DNA of 52,847 bases from Bacteroidales bacterium (GTDB taxonomy: Bacteria; Bacteroidota; Bacteroidia; Bacteroidales; JAADJA01): positions 1 through 52,847 of the forward strand of contig JAIOZL010000036.1 in assembly GCA_021740645.1 (NCBI GenBank). The letters are read 5' to 3'. Shown here in pieces: positions 1 through 8,751 of this stretch. The position numbers were made by a program, and so were the translations under genes. How positions within the stretch are numbered: position 1 is the stretch's first letter; each line of letters opens with the position of its first letter. The notes under the pieces were generated by a model. The model had not been told where the DNA came from and ran no database searches. It saw only the letters and a program-made list of their open reading frames with translations.

Positions 1-75
1 CATACTTTTCAAGTTTTCTCTGCAAATTTGAAGTTTTAATTTATGTGTATTCACTTAATCATTATATATATATCA

Positions 76-257
76 GAAATTCAACCACTTCCGCCAAATC
101 CTTCAACAATTCCAAGTTAGATATTTCACCAGTCCCCGCTACTAAAGAGGACTCCTCATCATTTTTGATGGGGAGTCTTTTTTTGACCCCTCTTAAGTCC
201 CTTTAAATTATAATTTTGCGAAGGATTAAGGCCTCACTTTTGAAGTTCGATTTCTGA
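76..257 (-). repeat. Dispersed repeat copy R1 with stem-loop
   Basis: This is the first of four related copies (others near 25785, 27243 and 29123). It has three blocks: a stretch whose minus strand reads as a peptide tail resembling ISNLELLKDLAEVVEFL; a stem-loop (arms 150-160 and 167-177, one G-U pair) followed by a T run on the plus strand; and a distal block starting TTTGACCCCTCT at about 182 that recurs in R3. The plus-strand T run makes it look like a rho-independent terminator, but no gene is seen upstream on that strand. It lies just downstream of the truncated ATP-binding protein at 404-1378. Function is unknown; the similarity between copies is read directly from the sequence. Confidence 0.75.
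150..186 (+). terminator. Stem-loop with T run inside R1
   Basis: Arms of 11 bases (150-160 and 167-177) enclose a 6-base loop, followed by about eight T residues. The equivalent hairpin in R2 carries base-pair-preserving changes in the stem, so the RNA structure itself appears to be maintained. Confidence 0.5.
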
Positions 258-403
258 CTAATCCCTTAGCTTAAATTTGTAATGATACATTGAGATAGTA
301 TGTTTATATCGCATAATATCAGTTTTTTAAAAGTTGCACGGCAAGTTAGATATACCATTTAGTTAATCTCCATTGCATGTCCGGAAATATTGGTCAGGAT
401 TAG

Positions 404-1378
404 CTATAGTTTCATTTCTTCGCCAAGTTTTGTTAATCTGTATCGTTGATTACGACTTTTTGGTTTATCCGGGAATGTCAATTCGATGAACCCAGATTCT
501 ATTGCAGGTCGGAGATACATAGTAAGGAAGTTCATTCTATCAGATAGTGAAAGCGAGTCTTGTAATTCCTGTCTTGTCATTTCTCCTCTTGTAATCAAAA
601 TCAGTTTCTTAACTTGAGGGGTAACTTGAGGGGTAACTTGAGGGGTAACTTGGGGGGTAAGGTCTCTTTGCGCAGGAAAGGTCATCCTTAAAAAGTTGTC
701 TGAAAATGCAAAACAATCTTCGCCATAGCTCTTAAGTATTCGGGGCACACCAGATCCAAGTTGCTCTACCATACCAAGATCTTTAAAAATCCTCATTAGC
801 TCTTTATTCCTGGGTACAGAAAACCCCAGGAAGAATTCTTCCTGACTTAATCCATCTGGCAACCCACCAGCAGATGTTATTTCAATTCGATCAGGAAATA
901 TTTCAAATTTCGGAGGGACTTCATTCGAAAAATCATTATGCACAAAAGCATTTATAATTGCTTCTCGGAGTGCAACTGAATCCCAACGTCTTGTATTAAT
1001 CCTTTCTTTAAAGGTAATTTGTGTTGCTGTGGGATTTTCTAATTCAATCTTATCAATAACATGCTTGGCTGCTCTTATCAGGCATCCATAACCGTATTCA
1101 TTATTCTCTGTAAGTTCAACTCTTGTTATGCTACTATACTTTGCAACTTTTATTGAGGTGGAATTATTATCTGCAAGTAAGTAAGCGACATAGTTATATT
1201 TGTCTTTATCAGTTAGCAATTCAAGGTTGGAAGCAAATTGTTCATTTAGTGATAGACCAGCAGATTCGTAATAAATCCTGAGTTGTTCAAACTTGAGATT
1301 CTGTTTATTTGATACTATTTTCCCCAGTGAGTTTCGTATTCGTTTTGCGAAAAGCTCATCAATCAATTTCTGAGGCAT
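404..1378 (-). pseudogene. RecG/AlbA_2-type ATP-binding transcriptional regulator, N-terminally truncated
   Basis: The 324-residue frame matches the C-terminal two thirds of the ATP-binding, putative-DNA-binding family often annotated RecG-like. A GHKL-type ATPase region of the HATPase_c_4 kind holds REAIINAFVHNDF (about 137-149) and GLPDGLSQEEF (about 172-182). A TPQV x4 linker follows, then a winged-helix tail. The N-terminal AlbA_2 domain normally found in this family (roughly 150 residues) is missing. The frame opens at an ATG two codons after an in-frame TGA, and the DNA just upstream encodes a different broken gene (SDR fragment). I infer a deletion or insertion junction near 1380. It may still be expressed as a short protein, but I regard it as a remnant. 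R1 lies downstream. Confidence 0.7.
609..660 (-). repeat. 12-bp tandem repeat coding TPQV x4
   Basis: Four near-identical 12-base units (plus-strand core aacttgaggggt) encode consecutive TPQV tetrapeptides between the ATPase and winged-helix parts. The unit length keeps the frame, so copy number could vary without breaking the protein. Such TPQV linkers are common in this family. Confidence 0.85.
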
Positions 1379-1383
1379 CGGTT

Positions 1384-1897
1384 CAGCTCCGGTTGCCTTT
1401 TAAGATAGTATTGGGGAGACTGCCATTTTGGAGCATCAGGTTGAGCAGAATGAAATTGGAAAGGTAATTTGCAAGGAAAATTTCATCCAGTCCCGATTTT
1501 GTCCGGGTCGTTTTGGGAGTGGACAAACCCTAATTCAGAATCAGTAAATCGGTTCTTATTCCATCATTTTCATGGGAGTTCCAGAAGCTATGTATAGAGT
1601 CAAGATCAGCCAGGTCAAAATACCGCATGATTACATTACCGGAGCCGGAAATCTGCTTCACCTTTTATCCTGCTCAGGAATCTGGCTCCTGCAAGCCATG
1701 ATCAAATGGCCACCGCGCCTTGCAAGTTCCACCGTAAGTGCAAAACCCAATCCGGAATTGACCCCTGTAATAACATAGGATCTTCCATCAAAACGATCGG
1801 AAACTGACAAGCGTCCAGTTAGTTTTTGCTTCCTGAATATATCAAGGATATCGGTTAGAGTTGCCGTAATCGGATTGTCGAATCGTCCATGTGACAT
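1384..1897 (-). pseudogene. Short-chain dehydrogenase/reductase (SDR) pseudogene
   Basis: The frame starts at 1897 and shows the Rossmann nucleotide-binding motif TGVNSGLG (about residues 44-51) and the following MACRS. Reading breaks at about 1658, where one lost base in a run would explain the shift. Translation resumes in another frame with YFDLADLDSI, the usual SDR DLADL strand. It then meets an in-frame TAG at 1530-1532, exactly where the conserved NAG motif should have its Ala (LILN-stop-G). The same frame continues with TKSGLDEIFLANYLSNF, another SDR signature, before ending at 1384. The catalytic YxxxK half is absent, and the sequence runs straight into the truncated gene at 1378. Three independent lesions make this a clear pseudogene. 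Confidence 0.85.
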
Positions 1898-2033
1898 AGA
1901 TATATATTTTGGAATCTAATGATTCATCGTATTTTCCAAAATAAAGCACCTGGCTAATTCTGCCCTTTTTTCTGCAACCATATCAGGCATAATGAGAGAG
2001 CCTGGGATTAGTAACAGTTCTCAACAATGAAAG

Positions 2034-2069
2034 ATCCGGTAAGGAAATTGTTCCCCTTACCGGATTTTT
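2034..2069 (-). terminator. Perfect 11-bp stem terminator
   Basis: Arms at 2034-2044 and 2055-2065 are perfectly complementary with a 10-base loop. It lies about 30 bases after the stop of the beta-helix protein gene. It is flanked by T-rich sequence on both strands, so it could act in either direction. Confidence 0.65.
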
Positions 2070-2096
2070 AGAAATCTTGTCTGTCATGCAAAAAAC

Positions 2097-3611
2097 CTAT
2101 TCAACAACTATCTTTTTAACAACTTCACCTTCATTAAACTTCACTTTTACAAGATAAATACCCTCATTTAATCCTGAAATATCTGCCTGAGCCACATTCT
2201 GTTCTGTTTTAACCAGGCTTCCAACCATTGAATAGATATGTATACTCTGTATATGATCAGCACCACGCACGTAAATAAAATCAGAAGTTGGGTTAGGATA
2301 AATTATTATTTCTTTCTCAACTACTGACTTGACACTTAATGGATTGGCATTTAATTCAAAAGCACCTGCGTCTGGTGTTTCATCGCGGGCATATCCTCTT
2401 GCATCACCTGCTGGCAATGTAATTCCAGTTTCGGCAGTACAATAATCAGAAGAATATGCAGCTTCCAATAAGGCCAATACCTTAACCATTCCTCCTTCAT
2501 CTGATAATTCAGTTGCAATACCTGCGGAAGAACTTGTTTTACCAGTTACATTATTCTTCGCCCCTTCATCTATCAGGGCTGGTGCTTCATTTAATCCTCC
2601 TAGCACACAATTTATTACATCTGTTGTATTACTATTGAAAAAATTAATTGCTTTTTCCGATACATCATCGGCACTTACAACGATGGAATTGTACAAGCTG
2701 AAATGGGGTCCTGTTGTAGCGAGACCATTGCCAAAGGTTAGACCCGATTTAGCAACATCACCACAAGTATTATATGCTACAGTGCAGTAAACCATGCTTA
2801 CAGTTACATTAGTTTCGCCTGTAGCTACCACACCATTGGTACCTGTATAATCAACGCCTAATATAAATCCAGCTCCACCATTAAGTAGGGAATGGTTAGA
2901 GGCAATCGTTACGTTCTCGAAATTGGCGGTAATGGTAAATTGGTCTCCATATTGATGGTTACCATCTATGGCGATGCCGCCAGCTCTGTTCTGGGTACTC
3001 TGATTATTGTTGATTACAGAATTTTTTACATTAACAACGGCATCAATTGCTGCGCCATTATTTGGGGCAATAAACATACCACCACCATGACCAGCTCCTC
3101 CTGCTCCTGTTGCTGTATTATTCTCAATCGTACAATATTCAATGTTCGCATTAGAACCTCCGGTACTAATACCACCACCATTTTTTACTGAAGTATTATT
3201 AGTTAATATAACATTTTTCATTGAGAATAAATTCGATACCTTATCTGCGTATACCCCCCCTCCATGATCAGTAGAATTTCCATTTCTTATGGTGAGATTT
3301 TCCAGGCTAACCGTTTTGGCACCATTTTTCCCGTCAATGTATATTACGCGAGTAGTTGCAGAAGCCTGATCAGTAGCCGCCTCAATAATATCAGTAGCTG
3401 GGTCGGTTCCTCGTAAGGTAACGTTTTTATTAATTAAAATCGATTCAGTATGTATTCCTGTTATATCAATAACATCGTTATCGACAGCAGCAACCAAAGC
3501 TTCTCCAATTGTATTGTATGTGGTTTCCCCAATTTGAACTGTCTGAGAAAAAACAGTGCTAAAACAGATAAAAAAGGCGAATAGAGTAGTCGTTATATTT
3601 TTCATAGTCAT
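2097..3611 (-). CDS. Secreted right-handed beta-helix protein with T9SS tail
   Basis: The 504-residue protein has an N-terminal signal peptide (the hydrophobic run ends near FSQ; the second Met at 3605 is an equally good start). A repetitive body rich in Asn, Gly and Thr follows (NLTIRNGNSTDHGGGVYAD-like coils) and is typical of parallel beta-helix proteins of the pectate-lyase or polymorphic-repeat type. The last 75 residues hold IIIYPNPTSDFI and end in VVKKIVVE, the type IX secretion C-terminal domain, so export to the cell surface is expected. I see no clear polysaccharide-lyase catalytic signature. It could be an inactive adhesin-like helix or a lyase or epimerase. It lies 350 bases after the PUL esterase and may be the last PUL member or an independent gene. 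Confidence 0.8.
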   Translation of the reverse strand: MTMKNITTTLFAFFICFSTVFSQTVQIGETTYNTIGEALVAAVDNDVIDITGIHTESILINKNVTLRGTDPATDIIEAATDQASATTRVIYIDGKNGAKTVSLENLTIRNGNSTDHGGGVYADKVSNLFSMKNVILTNNTSVKNGGGISTGGSNANIEYCTIENNTATGAGGAGHGGGMFIAPNNGAAIDAVVNVKNSVINNNQSTQNRAGGIAIDGNHQYGDQFTITANFENVTIASNHSLLNGGAGFILGVDYTGTNGVVATGETNVTVSMVYCTVAYNTCGDVAKSGLTFGNGLATTGPHFSLYNSIVVSADDVSEKAINFFNSNTTDVINCVLGGLNEAPALIDEGAKNNVTGKTSSSAGIATELSDEGGMVKVLALLEAAYSSDYCTAETGITLPAGDARGYARDETPDAGAFELNANPLSVKSVVEKEIIIYPNPTSDFIYVRGADHIQSIHIYSMVGSLVKTEQNVAQADISGLNEGIYLVKVKFNEGEVVKKIVVE

Positions 3612-3961
3612 TACATTTTAGTGTTTTGTTTTAATTTAAATATCTTAATTGGTATTTTAGAGCTGATTCAAACTACGGACATTAGAAAAAAAATCATCTT
3701 TCAATTTGACTTCACTCATGACGAAACATTTTTTATCCCAAGTTAAATTGCTTTAAAATTTTGATTCGCAATTTTTTAAGCTAAAAAAACGTACATCGCC
3801 CATAAAATCTTAGTTTGGCCTTCATTTTGCCCTCCATTCTTTGTTTCTATGTCGCCTTGATGAGCCTGTCAAGCCCCTTCCAACTGGCGTTAAAAAATTA
3901 GAAATATCACATTACTATAGATTATTTAGCAGTCTGTTAATGTATGTGATAAAGTATTAGC
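3612..3961. other. 350-base spacer, nothing recognised
   Basis: A+T-rich DNA between the beta-helix gene and the esterase. I see no frame, tRNA or convincing repeat. It presumably holds the promoter of the beta-helix gene, but no TAnnTTTG box could be placed with confidence. Confidence 0.5.
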
Positions 3962-4942
3962 CTACTTGCGTTTTAGTGAAAACATCCATTCAATTAAATC
4001 TACTATTCCATTATTATCTGTGTCTTCTCTATATGCTATTTCCCATGATTCATGCCCAACATTGGGATACTCTGTATATTTAACCTCGGTGCTTCCGGCC
4101 TTCTCTAAAGCTTCTATCATGCTTATGGAACCTTCAGGTGGTATGGTTTTATCTTCTGCTCCGTGAAATGCCCATACGGGCACATCTACAATAGCAGATG
4201 CTTCAGAAGGCAAACTCCAACCACAAATAGGAGCTATTGCTGCAAACTTATCCGGATTCGACAGGCAGATAAACCAGGTTCCTGCTCCTCCCATGGACTG
4301 TCCGGTAAGGTAAATTCTATCGGAATCTATTCCATAATCGTCCTGCAGGCTTTCCAGTAATTCCATTAACATTAAATAGACAGAAGAAGGCTTAATGTCT
4401 TCCAATGACTTGACTAATCTTTCTCCGCTGTAGGATGTCCCTCTCCAATTTTCACTTTTTGCACACTGTGGTGCCAGAACGAAAGAAGGATATTTATTTT
4501 GGACTGCCGGATTTACAAATGCTAATGGACCTGCCATATTCCTTATTTGGGAAACATTATCACTTCCTTTCTTACCACCGCCATGAAGAAATATAACGAG
4601 AGGATACTTTTCCCCTTTCCGGTAATTTTCAGGAACAAACAATCTGTAGGGGAGCTTAGAATTATACTTACTATTGCTATATTCCATGGCTTTATACCCA
4701 TATAGTTCTTCATCTTCAGCAGCTTCTACTAAAAATGTATCACCTGAGATACCGGTAAAAGATGTATTATCCATAGACAAAGGCATATCCAATGACAGAG
4801 TTTGAGCTACAATTGGGATATTGGTATGTAAAACAATACCATTGGAATTGATGGTATTATCGTCTGACTTATTACTTCCCAGTAAAGCAATTGAAAAAAT
4901 TAAGAGTAGAATAAGGATTCCTGACTGTTTGATTTTTTTCAT
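3962..4942 (-). CDS. Secreted alpha/beta-hydrolase esterase (CE1/prolyl-oligopeptidase-like)
   Basis: 326 residues with a hydrophobic N-terminal export segment (residues 8-22). The core has an oxyanion-hole strand VIFLHGGG (about 115-122), the nucleophile elbow GQSMGG with Ser216, then Asp264 in FHGAEDKTIPP and His297 in NVGHESW, giving a complete Ser-Asp-His triad. This layout matches periplasmic CE1-like or dienelactone-hydrolase-like esterases that remove acetyl or feruloyl groups from glycans. The gene follows the sulfatase by 36 bases on the same strand and ends the SusCD operon. I infer deacylation of the PUL substrate; the exact ester is not visible. A peptidase role is less likely because no propeller domain is present. 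Confidence 0.82.
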   Translation of the reverse strand: MKKIKQSGILILLLIFSIALLGSNKSDDNTINSNGIVLHTNIPIVAQTLSLDMPLSMDNTSFTGISGDTFLVEAAEDEELYGYKAMEYSNSKYNSKLPYRLFVPENYRKGEKYPLVIFLHGGGKKGSDNVSQIRNMAGPLAFVNPAVQNKYPSFVLAPQCAKSENWRGTSYSGERLVKSLEDIKPSSVYLMLMELLESLQDDYGIDSDRIYLTGQSMGGAGTWFICLSNPDKFAAIAPICGWSLPSEASAIVDVPVWAFHGAEDKTIPPEGSISMIEALEKAGSTEVKYTEYPNVGHESWEIAYREDTDNNGIVDLIEWMFSLKRK

Positions 4943-4978
4943 TTGTATAATTTATTTATGAATATTTTTTTAAGGTTA

Positions 4979-6361
4979 TTATTTGTGAAAGTTTTGATCA
5001 GAGTAGTCTGAAGGTTTTTGCCAGGGAATAGCCCCGACTTTACGAATATGCTGTGACTGTATATATTTTAGTGAATCATATTCCTGAACCGAGACGTCAA
5101 GTGGATTTTCTTCTTTGGGATCTGTTTCCAGATTGAACAGCTGTAATGGTTCAAAGGGTGAATTCTGCAAGAGTTTGAAATCACCCAGCCTTGCAGCGTA
5201 ATAGCAAAGTCCACCGTAATGTGCTCCTTCACGGCGCATAAAATATACTGCTCTTTCGGAAGTATTTTGCTCCTTTCCGGTTAAGGTGGGATACAAACTT
5301 AAACCATCAATCTGATTTTGTAATGCTACTCCTGTAATATCCAATAGCGTTGGATAAATATCCATAGTCAGACCAAGATTTTCAGTCGTCGTTCCTCCCT
5401 GAATATGATCTTTCCATACAAAACAGGTGGGTACTTTTATCCCACCTTCATACATGTCCTGTTTCCCCCCCCGGAGCGGCGCGTTTGATGCACCATGAGG
5501 AAGGCTTCCTCCATTATCAGAAGAAAAAATTACAAGCGTGTTTTCCGACAAACCGGTTGATTCCAATGCTGCCAATACCCGCCCAATGCCATCATCCATG
5601 TGTTCAACAAAGGCTAGGTTTTTTGCTCTGAGTTCGGAAAGTCCAGGGTTCTGTTGTTTCACCTTTTCCAACCATTCATCAGGTGGTTGAATTGGAAAAT
5701 GAGGTGCGTTATACGCCAGATAAAGGAAAAATGGATTGTCTTCTTGTTTGACCTCCTGAAAATAATCTATGGCCCAATCAGAAAAAATGTCTGTTGCATG
5801 TCCTTCTGGTTGTATTTCTTTCTGATTCAAACGCATGTAATTTTTTCCATGCCGCAAATGCGTCCAATAATCATCCATCATATCGCCAAGGAATCCATGA
5901 AAGAAATCAAATCCTCTTTCGTTAGGTGTATTTGGCGATTCCAGACCCAGGTGCCATTTTCCAATAATTGCTGCATTATAGCCAGCTTTTTTAAGCATTT
6001 GTGGAAGCGTGGCCAAATCTTCCCGCAAATATCCCCAACTATTTGTTTCGTGTGTTCGAATAACTCCCGGAACACCAGCCATATCAGGATAACAACCAGT
6101 AAGAAGACTTGCCCTTGTTGGTGAGCAAACCGTACTGTTGGCATAGAAATTAGTAAACATCATGCCTTGTTTAAAAAGTTGGTCAATATGCGGAGTGTAA
6201 ATATCGGTACCTCCATTTATTGATAAATCACCATATCCCAAATCGTCCACAAGAATTAGCAGGATATTAGGTTGTTGTTTTGCTTCTTCTGTTGTGGTGG
6301 TGCAACTAACTGAACTTAATGCAATCGAACAAGCAATGGCACTTTTAATGAAACCTTTCAT
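4979..6361 (-). CDS. S1-family sulfatase lipoprotein
   Basis: 460 residues. A lipoprotein signal ends at Cys20 (SSVSC). The metal-binding LVDDLGYGD lies at 37-45 and the formylglycine motif CSPTR at 79-83, so Cys79 should be converted to formylglycine. GKWHLG and a later FSSDNGG complete the usual S1 active-site set. The length is typical. It sits 89 bases after the P1 gene and 36 before the esterase, inside the SusCD operon. It hydrolyses sulfate esters of a sugar, most likely in the periplasm or on the outer membrane. The subfamily and therefore the sulfated position cannot be read reliably. No formylglycine maturase gene is present in the window, so maturation must be supplied elsewhere. 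Confidence 0.93.
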   Translation of the reverse strand: MKGFIKSAIACSIALSSVSCTTTTEEAKQQPNILLILVDDLGYGDLSINGGTDIYTPHIDQLFKQGMMFTNFYANSTVCSPTRASLLTGCYPDMAGVPGVIRTHETNSWGYLREDLATLPQMLKKAGYNAAIIGKWHLGLESPNTPNERGFDFFHGFLGDMMDDYWTHLRHGKNYMRLNQKEIQPEGHATDIFSDWAIDYFQEVKQEDNPFFLYLAYNAPHFPIQPPDEWLEKVKQQNPGLSELRAKNLAFVEHMDDGIGRVLAALESTGLSENTLVIFSSDNGGSLPHGASNAPLRGGKQDMYEGGIKVPTCFVWKDHIQGGTTTENLGLTMDIYPTLLDITGVALQNQIDGLSLYPTLTGKEQNTSERAVYFMRREGAHYGGLCYYAARLGDFKLLQNSPFEPLQLFNLETDPKEENPLDVSVQEYDSLKYIQSQHIRKVGAIPWQKPSDYSDQNFHK

Positions 6362-6450
6362 TTTTATTCTTCTTTATGCGCAACCAATATTTATAAAACC
6401 TGGATGCGGAAAGTTAAAATATAAGCAATTATAGAGCATTCAAACAACTA

Positions 6451-7908
6451 TTATGGGTTCTGCAACCTGGGTACCGCCCAATTCAAATACTCTTCCCTTG
6501 TGGGCAAGCGATTTAATTCCTCCTTTTGAGTAGAAACCCAGACTTTAGCATCTTCATAGAAATTAGAGAATGTATAATAAAGCGGCCATTTTTCATTTTT
6601 ATCATCAATCAACCACAATCCCTGTTGAATTTCATTTACAATCTCATTATTATACATTTCCCAATACAATACAAAAGGAGCTCCCCATTCTATCGCTTTT
6701 AAAATATTTGCACGATTTACTGACTCATGTTGTGTTTTTGAAAAGTTAAAAGCCTTGGCCTTAATTCCCATTTCCCCAATAAAAACCCTCTTTCCTGCCA
6801 GTTGTGGTTTCGGAGGCAGATTCGTTTCAATATAATCCAGAACAGCACTATATTCCTCTTGCGGCAACTTCTGGGAGTCATAAGAAGAATATGAAACATA
6901 GTCAACATAGGTATAAGGGAGCACTTTATTGACAACCCTGGCTTTTCCTTCCATTGCGTCAACCACCCTGTTAACTTCGCAATATGAATATACATTTACA
7001 TTGTTATGTGCTGTAATTCTTTTAGCTTCTTCAATAGCATTCTGCCTGCATTCGTACCATTGAATCATTCCTTGTATCTGCTCATCTGTTGGTATTGCTG
7101 TTACATTCCCGCTTCCCAGGAGCATCCAGTCGCCTTCCCAGTTGCCCAAATAAAATTGTTTGGCTGTATTATTATAATTCGTTAACAGATATGTGGTTAA
7201 ATCAGCAATCTGAGTCGAATCCGACAATCTTTCAGCAGCTGAATACCCGTCTTTCCAGACTTTTGAATTGTTTGCCCAGAAAAAATAATACGTAAAGGGC
7301 ATATCCATAACTGTTTTAAATGAAGGATGATCTCTTACCAGCTCAACAGCAGTAGCACTGGGATATTGAACTATATCAGCATATTTTGATGTTGCCAGAG
7401 CGATTTTTAAAATATTGCTACCCATTTCAAGGATGGCTTTTGAGGTTTCAACCAGAATATCTTCCTCTGTAAAGCCATAGGATGGACCAATCGTCTGTGT
7501 TCCAATTGAATAATTGAAATTCATAACTTCTGAATCAATTATATTATTTTCTTCTTTGACTTCAAAATAATCAGATGAGCTGGCAGTAAGACTATCTACC
7601 TGAACTTTTATTTGATATTCACCTGGTGGGATTCCAACGGGAACAACAAATGACAATTGAGTAAAATTTGCAGAAACTAGCGTTATACTGATATCGCCAA
7701 GAAAAACCTTAACTTTATTGCGATCGCTACTAAAATTATACCCATCAATAACGACTTGTGTTCCTTCCCGACCGGAAACAGGTAAAAAAGATTTTATAAC
7801 TGGATTATCTGAGGTTGGCAATAAATCGACATCTTCACCATTGCAGCCAATTAAGCTTAATAATAAAACGATCAAAATACCTTTATTATTAATGAATTTC
7901 ATACACAC
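6451..7908 (-). CDS. P1: IPT/TIG domain plus putative (beta/alpha)8 glycosidase of unassigned family, lipoprotein
   Basis: 485 residues. A lipoprotein signal ends in LIGC (Cys22; Met3 at 7902 is a likely alternative start). An immunoglobulin-like IPT/TIG domain spans about 36-117 (SFLPVSGREGTQVVIDGYNF). From 130 to the end the protein is paralogous to P2 and P3. Shared blocks are SIGTQTIGPSYGFTEED, LGNWEGDW (Glu258), the CEVN pair (Glu311), VSYSSYD, the IGEMG block (Glu379) and LYWEMYNNE (Glu417, Glu422). Strand-end acidic residues spaced like this recall clan GH-A glycosidases, in which one Glu is the acid/base and a GE-G Glu is the nucleophile. I do not recognise the family. The position between the DUF3823 gene and a sulfatase supports polysaccharide cleavage at the cell surface. 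Confidence 0.75.
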   Translation of the reverse strand: MCMKFINNKGILIVLLLSLIGCNGEDVDLLPTSDNPVIKSFLPVSGREGTQVVIDGYNFSSDRNKVKVFLGDISITLVSANFTQLSFVVPVGIPPGEYQIKVQVDSLTASSSDYFEVKEENNIIDSEVMNFNYSIGTQTIGPSYGFTEEDILVETSKAILEMGSNILKIALATSKYADIVQYPSATAVELVRDHPSFKTVMDMPFTYYFFWANNSKVWKDGYSAAERLSDSTQIADLTTYLLTNYNNTAKQFYLGNWEGDWMLLGSGNVTAIPTDEQIQGMIQWYECRQNAIEEAKRITAHNNVNVYSYCEVNRVVDAMEGKARVVNKVLPYTYVDYVSYSSYDSQKLPQEEYSAVLDYIETNLPPKPQLAGKRVFIGEMGIKAKAFNFSKTQHESVNRANILKAIEWGAPFVLYWEMYNNEIVNEIQQGLWLIDDKNEKWPLYYTFSNFYEDAKVWVSTQKEELNRLPTREEYLNWAVPRLQNP

Positions 7909-7999
7909 AATTATTAATAGGTTTAATCATATCTGTCTATCACAAACGACAGGTGATTTCAAATCAAATCATCGAAGAAAATTTAAATTCCAAAAACCA

Positions 8000-8737
8000 T
8001 TATTGATTTAATGGTATTACCACATAGGGTGCATAATTAAATTTAACAGATCCCGAATTTTCCACATCGCTCAGGGATGCCATAGCTCCAATTCTGAAAT
8101 AGTAATTTTTTGCATAAGGGAAGAATACTTCATTTGAAGACAAATCAATTTTTAAGGTATAAGTAATTGAGTTATCTATTGCAATAGTAGGACTAAACTG
8201 TAGCCTGTCTTCTGAGTTTACTAATGCAAATCTTGTATAATTTCCAACATGGATATCTGAGAATGCAAACAGACATATCTCAAAAAGTGTAACCTCCGGC
8301 CCTCCAGCTTCAAGAGAAAATGTTGCAATAATTTCATTTCCTGATTTTTGTATAGAAGGGTTAACTATTCTTAAATAAGGTGTTACAAAAAAATCTAAGT
8401 TGTTTTCACTCTCATCAAGGCTAAAAATTCCCTCTGTCGGATAGAAATTGCATTCAAACATCTCATACCTGTAGTCACCGGCAAAAACTAAATTGTTGCG
8501 GTATTCACCGGAATTTTTAATCAACCAGTCTCTTCTTTGTTCAACTACAAAGCCTTGCTCGTAGGTTCGAATTACATTCCCATTTATTAATTCTGTTTCA
8601 ACAAGTTCTCCTGTTAAAGCATCTTTAACAGAACCAAACACCTGTGCATTTGGCCCTTCATAATTATCAGGCTCACATGAAAAAAGAGTAAATAATAAAC
8701 AGGGAAGGAATATGACAATTAATATGTTTTTTTTCAT
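8000..8737 (-). CDS. DUF3823 domain lipoprotein (SusE-position surface glycan-binding protein)
   Basis: 245 residues with a lipobox at FSC (Cys21). An N-terminal carboxypeptidase-regulatory-like beta-sandwich shows FGSVKDALTGELVETE, characteristic of DUF3823. A C-terminal half without a recognisable motif may form a second beta domain. It follows SusD by 14 bases in the same operon. DUF3823 proteins habitually sit right after SusD genes and are presumed to be surface glycan-binding or accessory subunits of the SusCD importer. That role is inferred from position and family; no ligand residues are assigned. Confidence 0.85.
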   Translation of the reverse strand: MKKNILIVIFLPCLLFTLFSCEPDNYEGPNAQVFGSVKDALTGELVETELINGNVIRTYEQGFVVEQRRDWLIKNSGEYRNNLVFAGDYRYEMFECNFYPTEGIFSLDESENNLDFFVTPYLRIVNPSIQKSGNEIIATFSLEAGGPEVTLFEICLFAFSDIHVGNYTRFALVNSEDRLQFSPTIAIDNSITYTLKIDLSSNEVFFPYAKNYYFRIGAMASLSDVENSGSVKFNYAPYVVIPLNQ

Positions 8738-8751
8738 CTTTCAAATATTTT

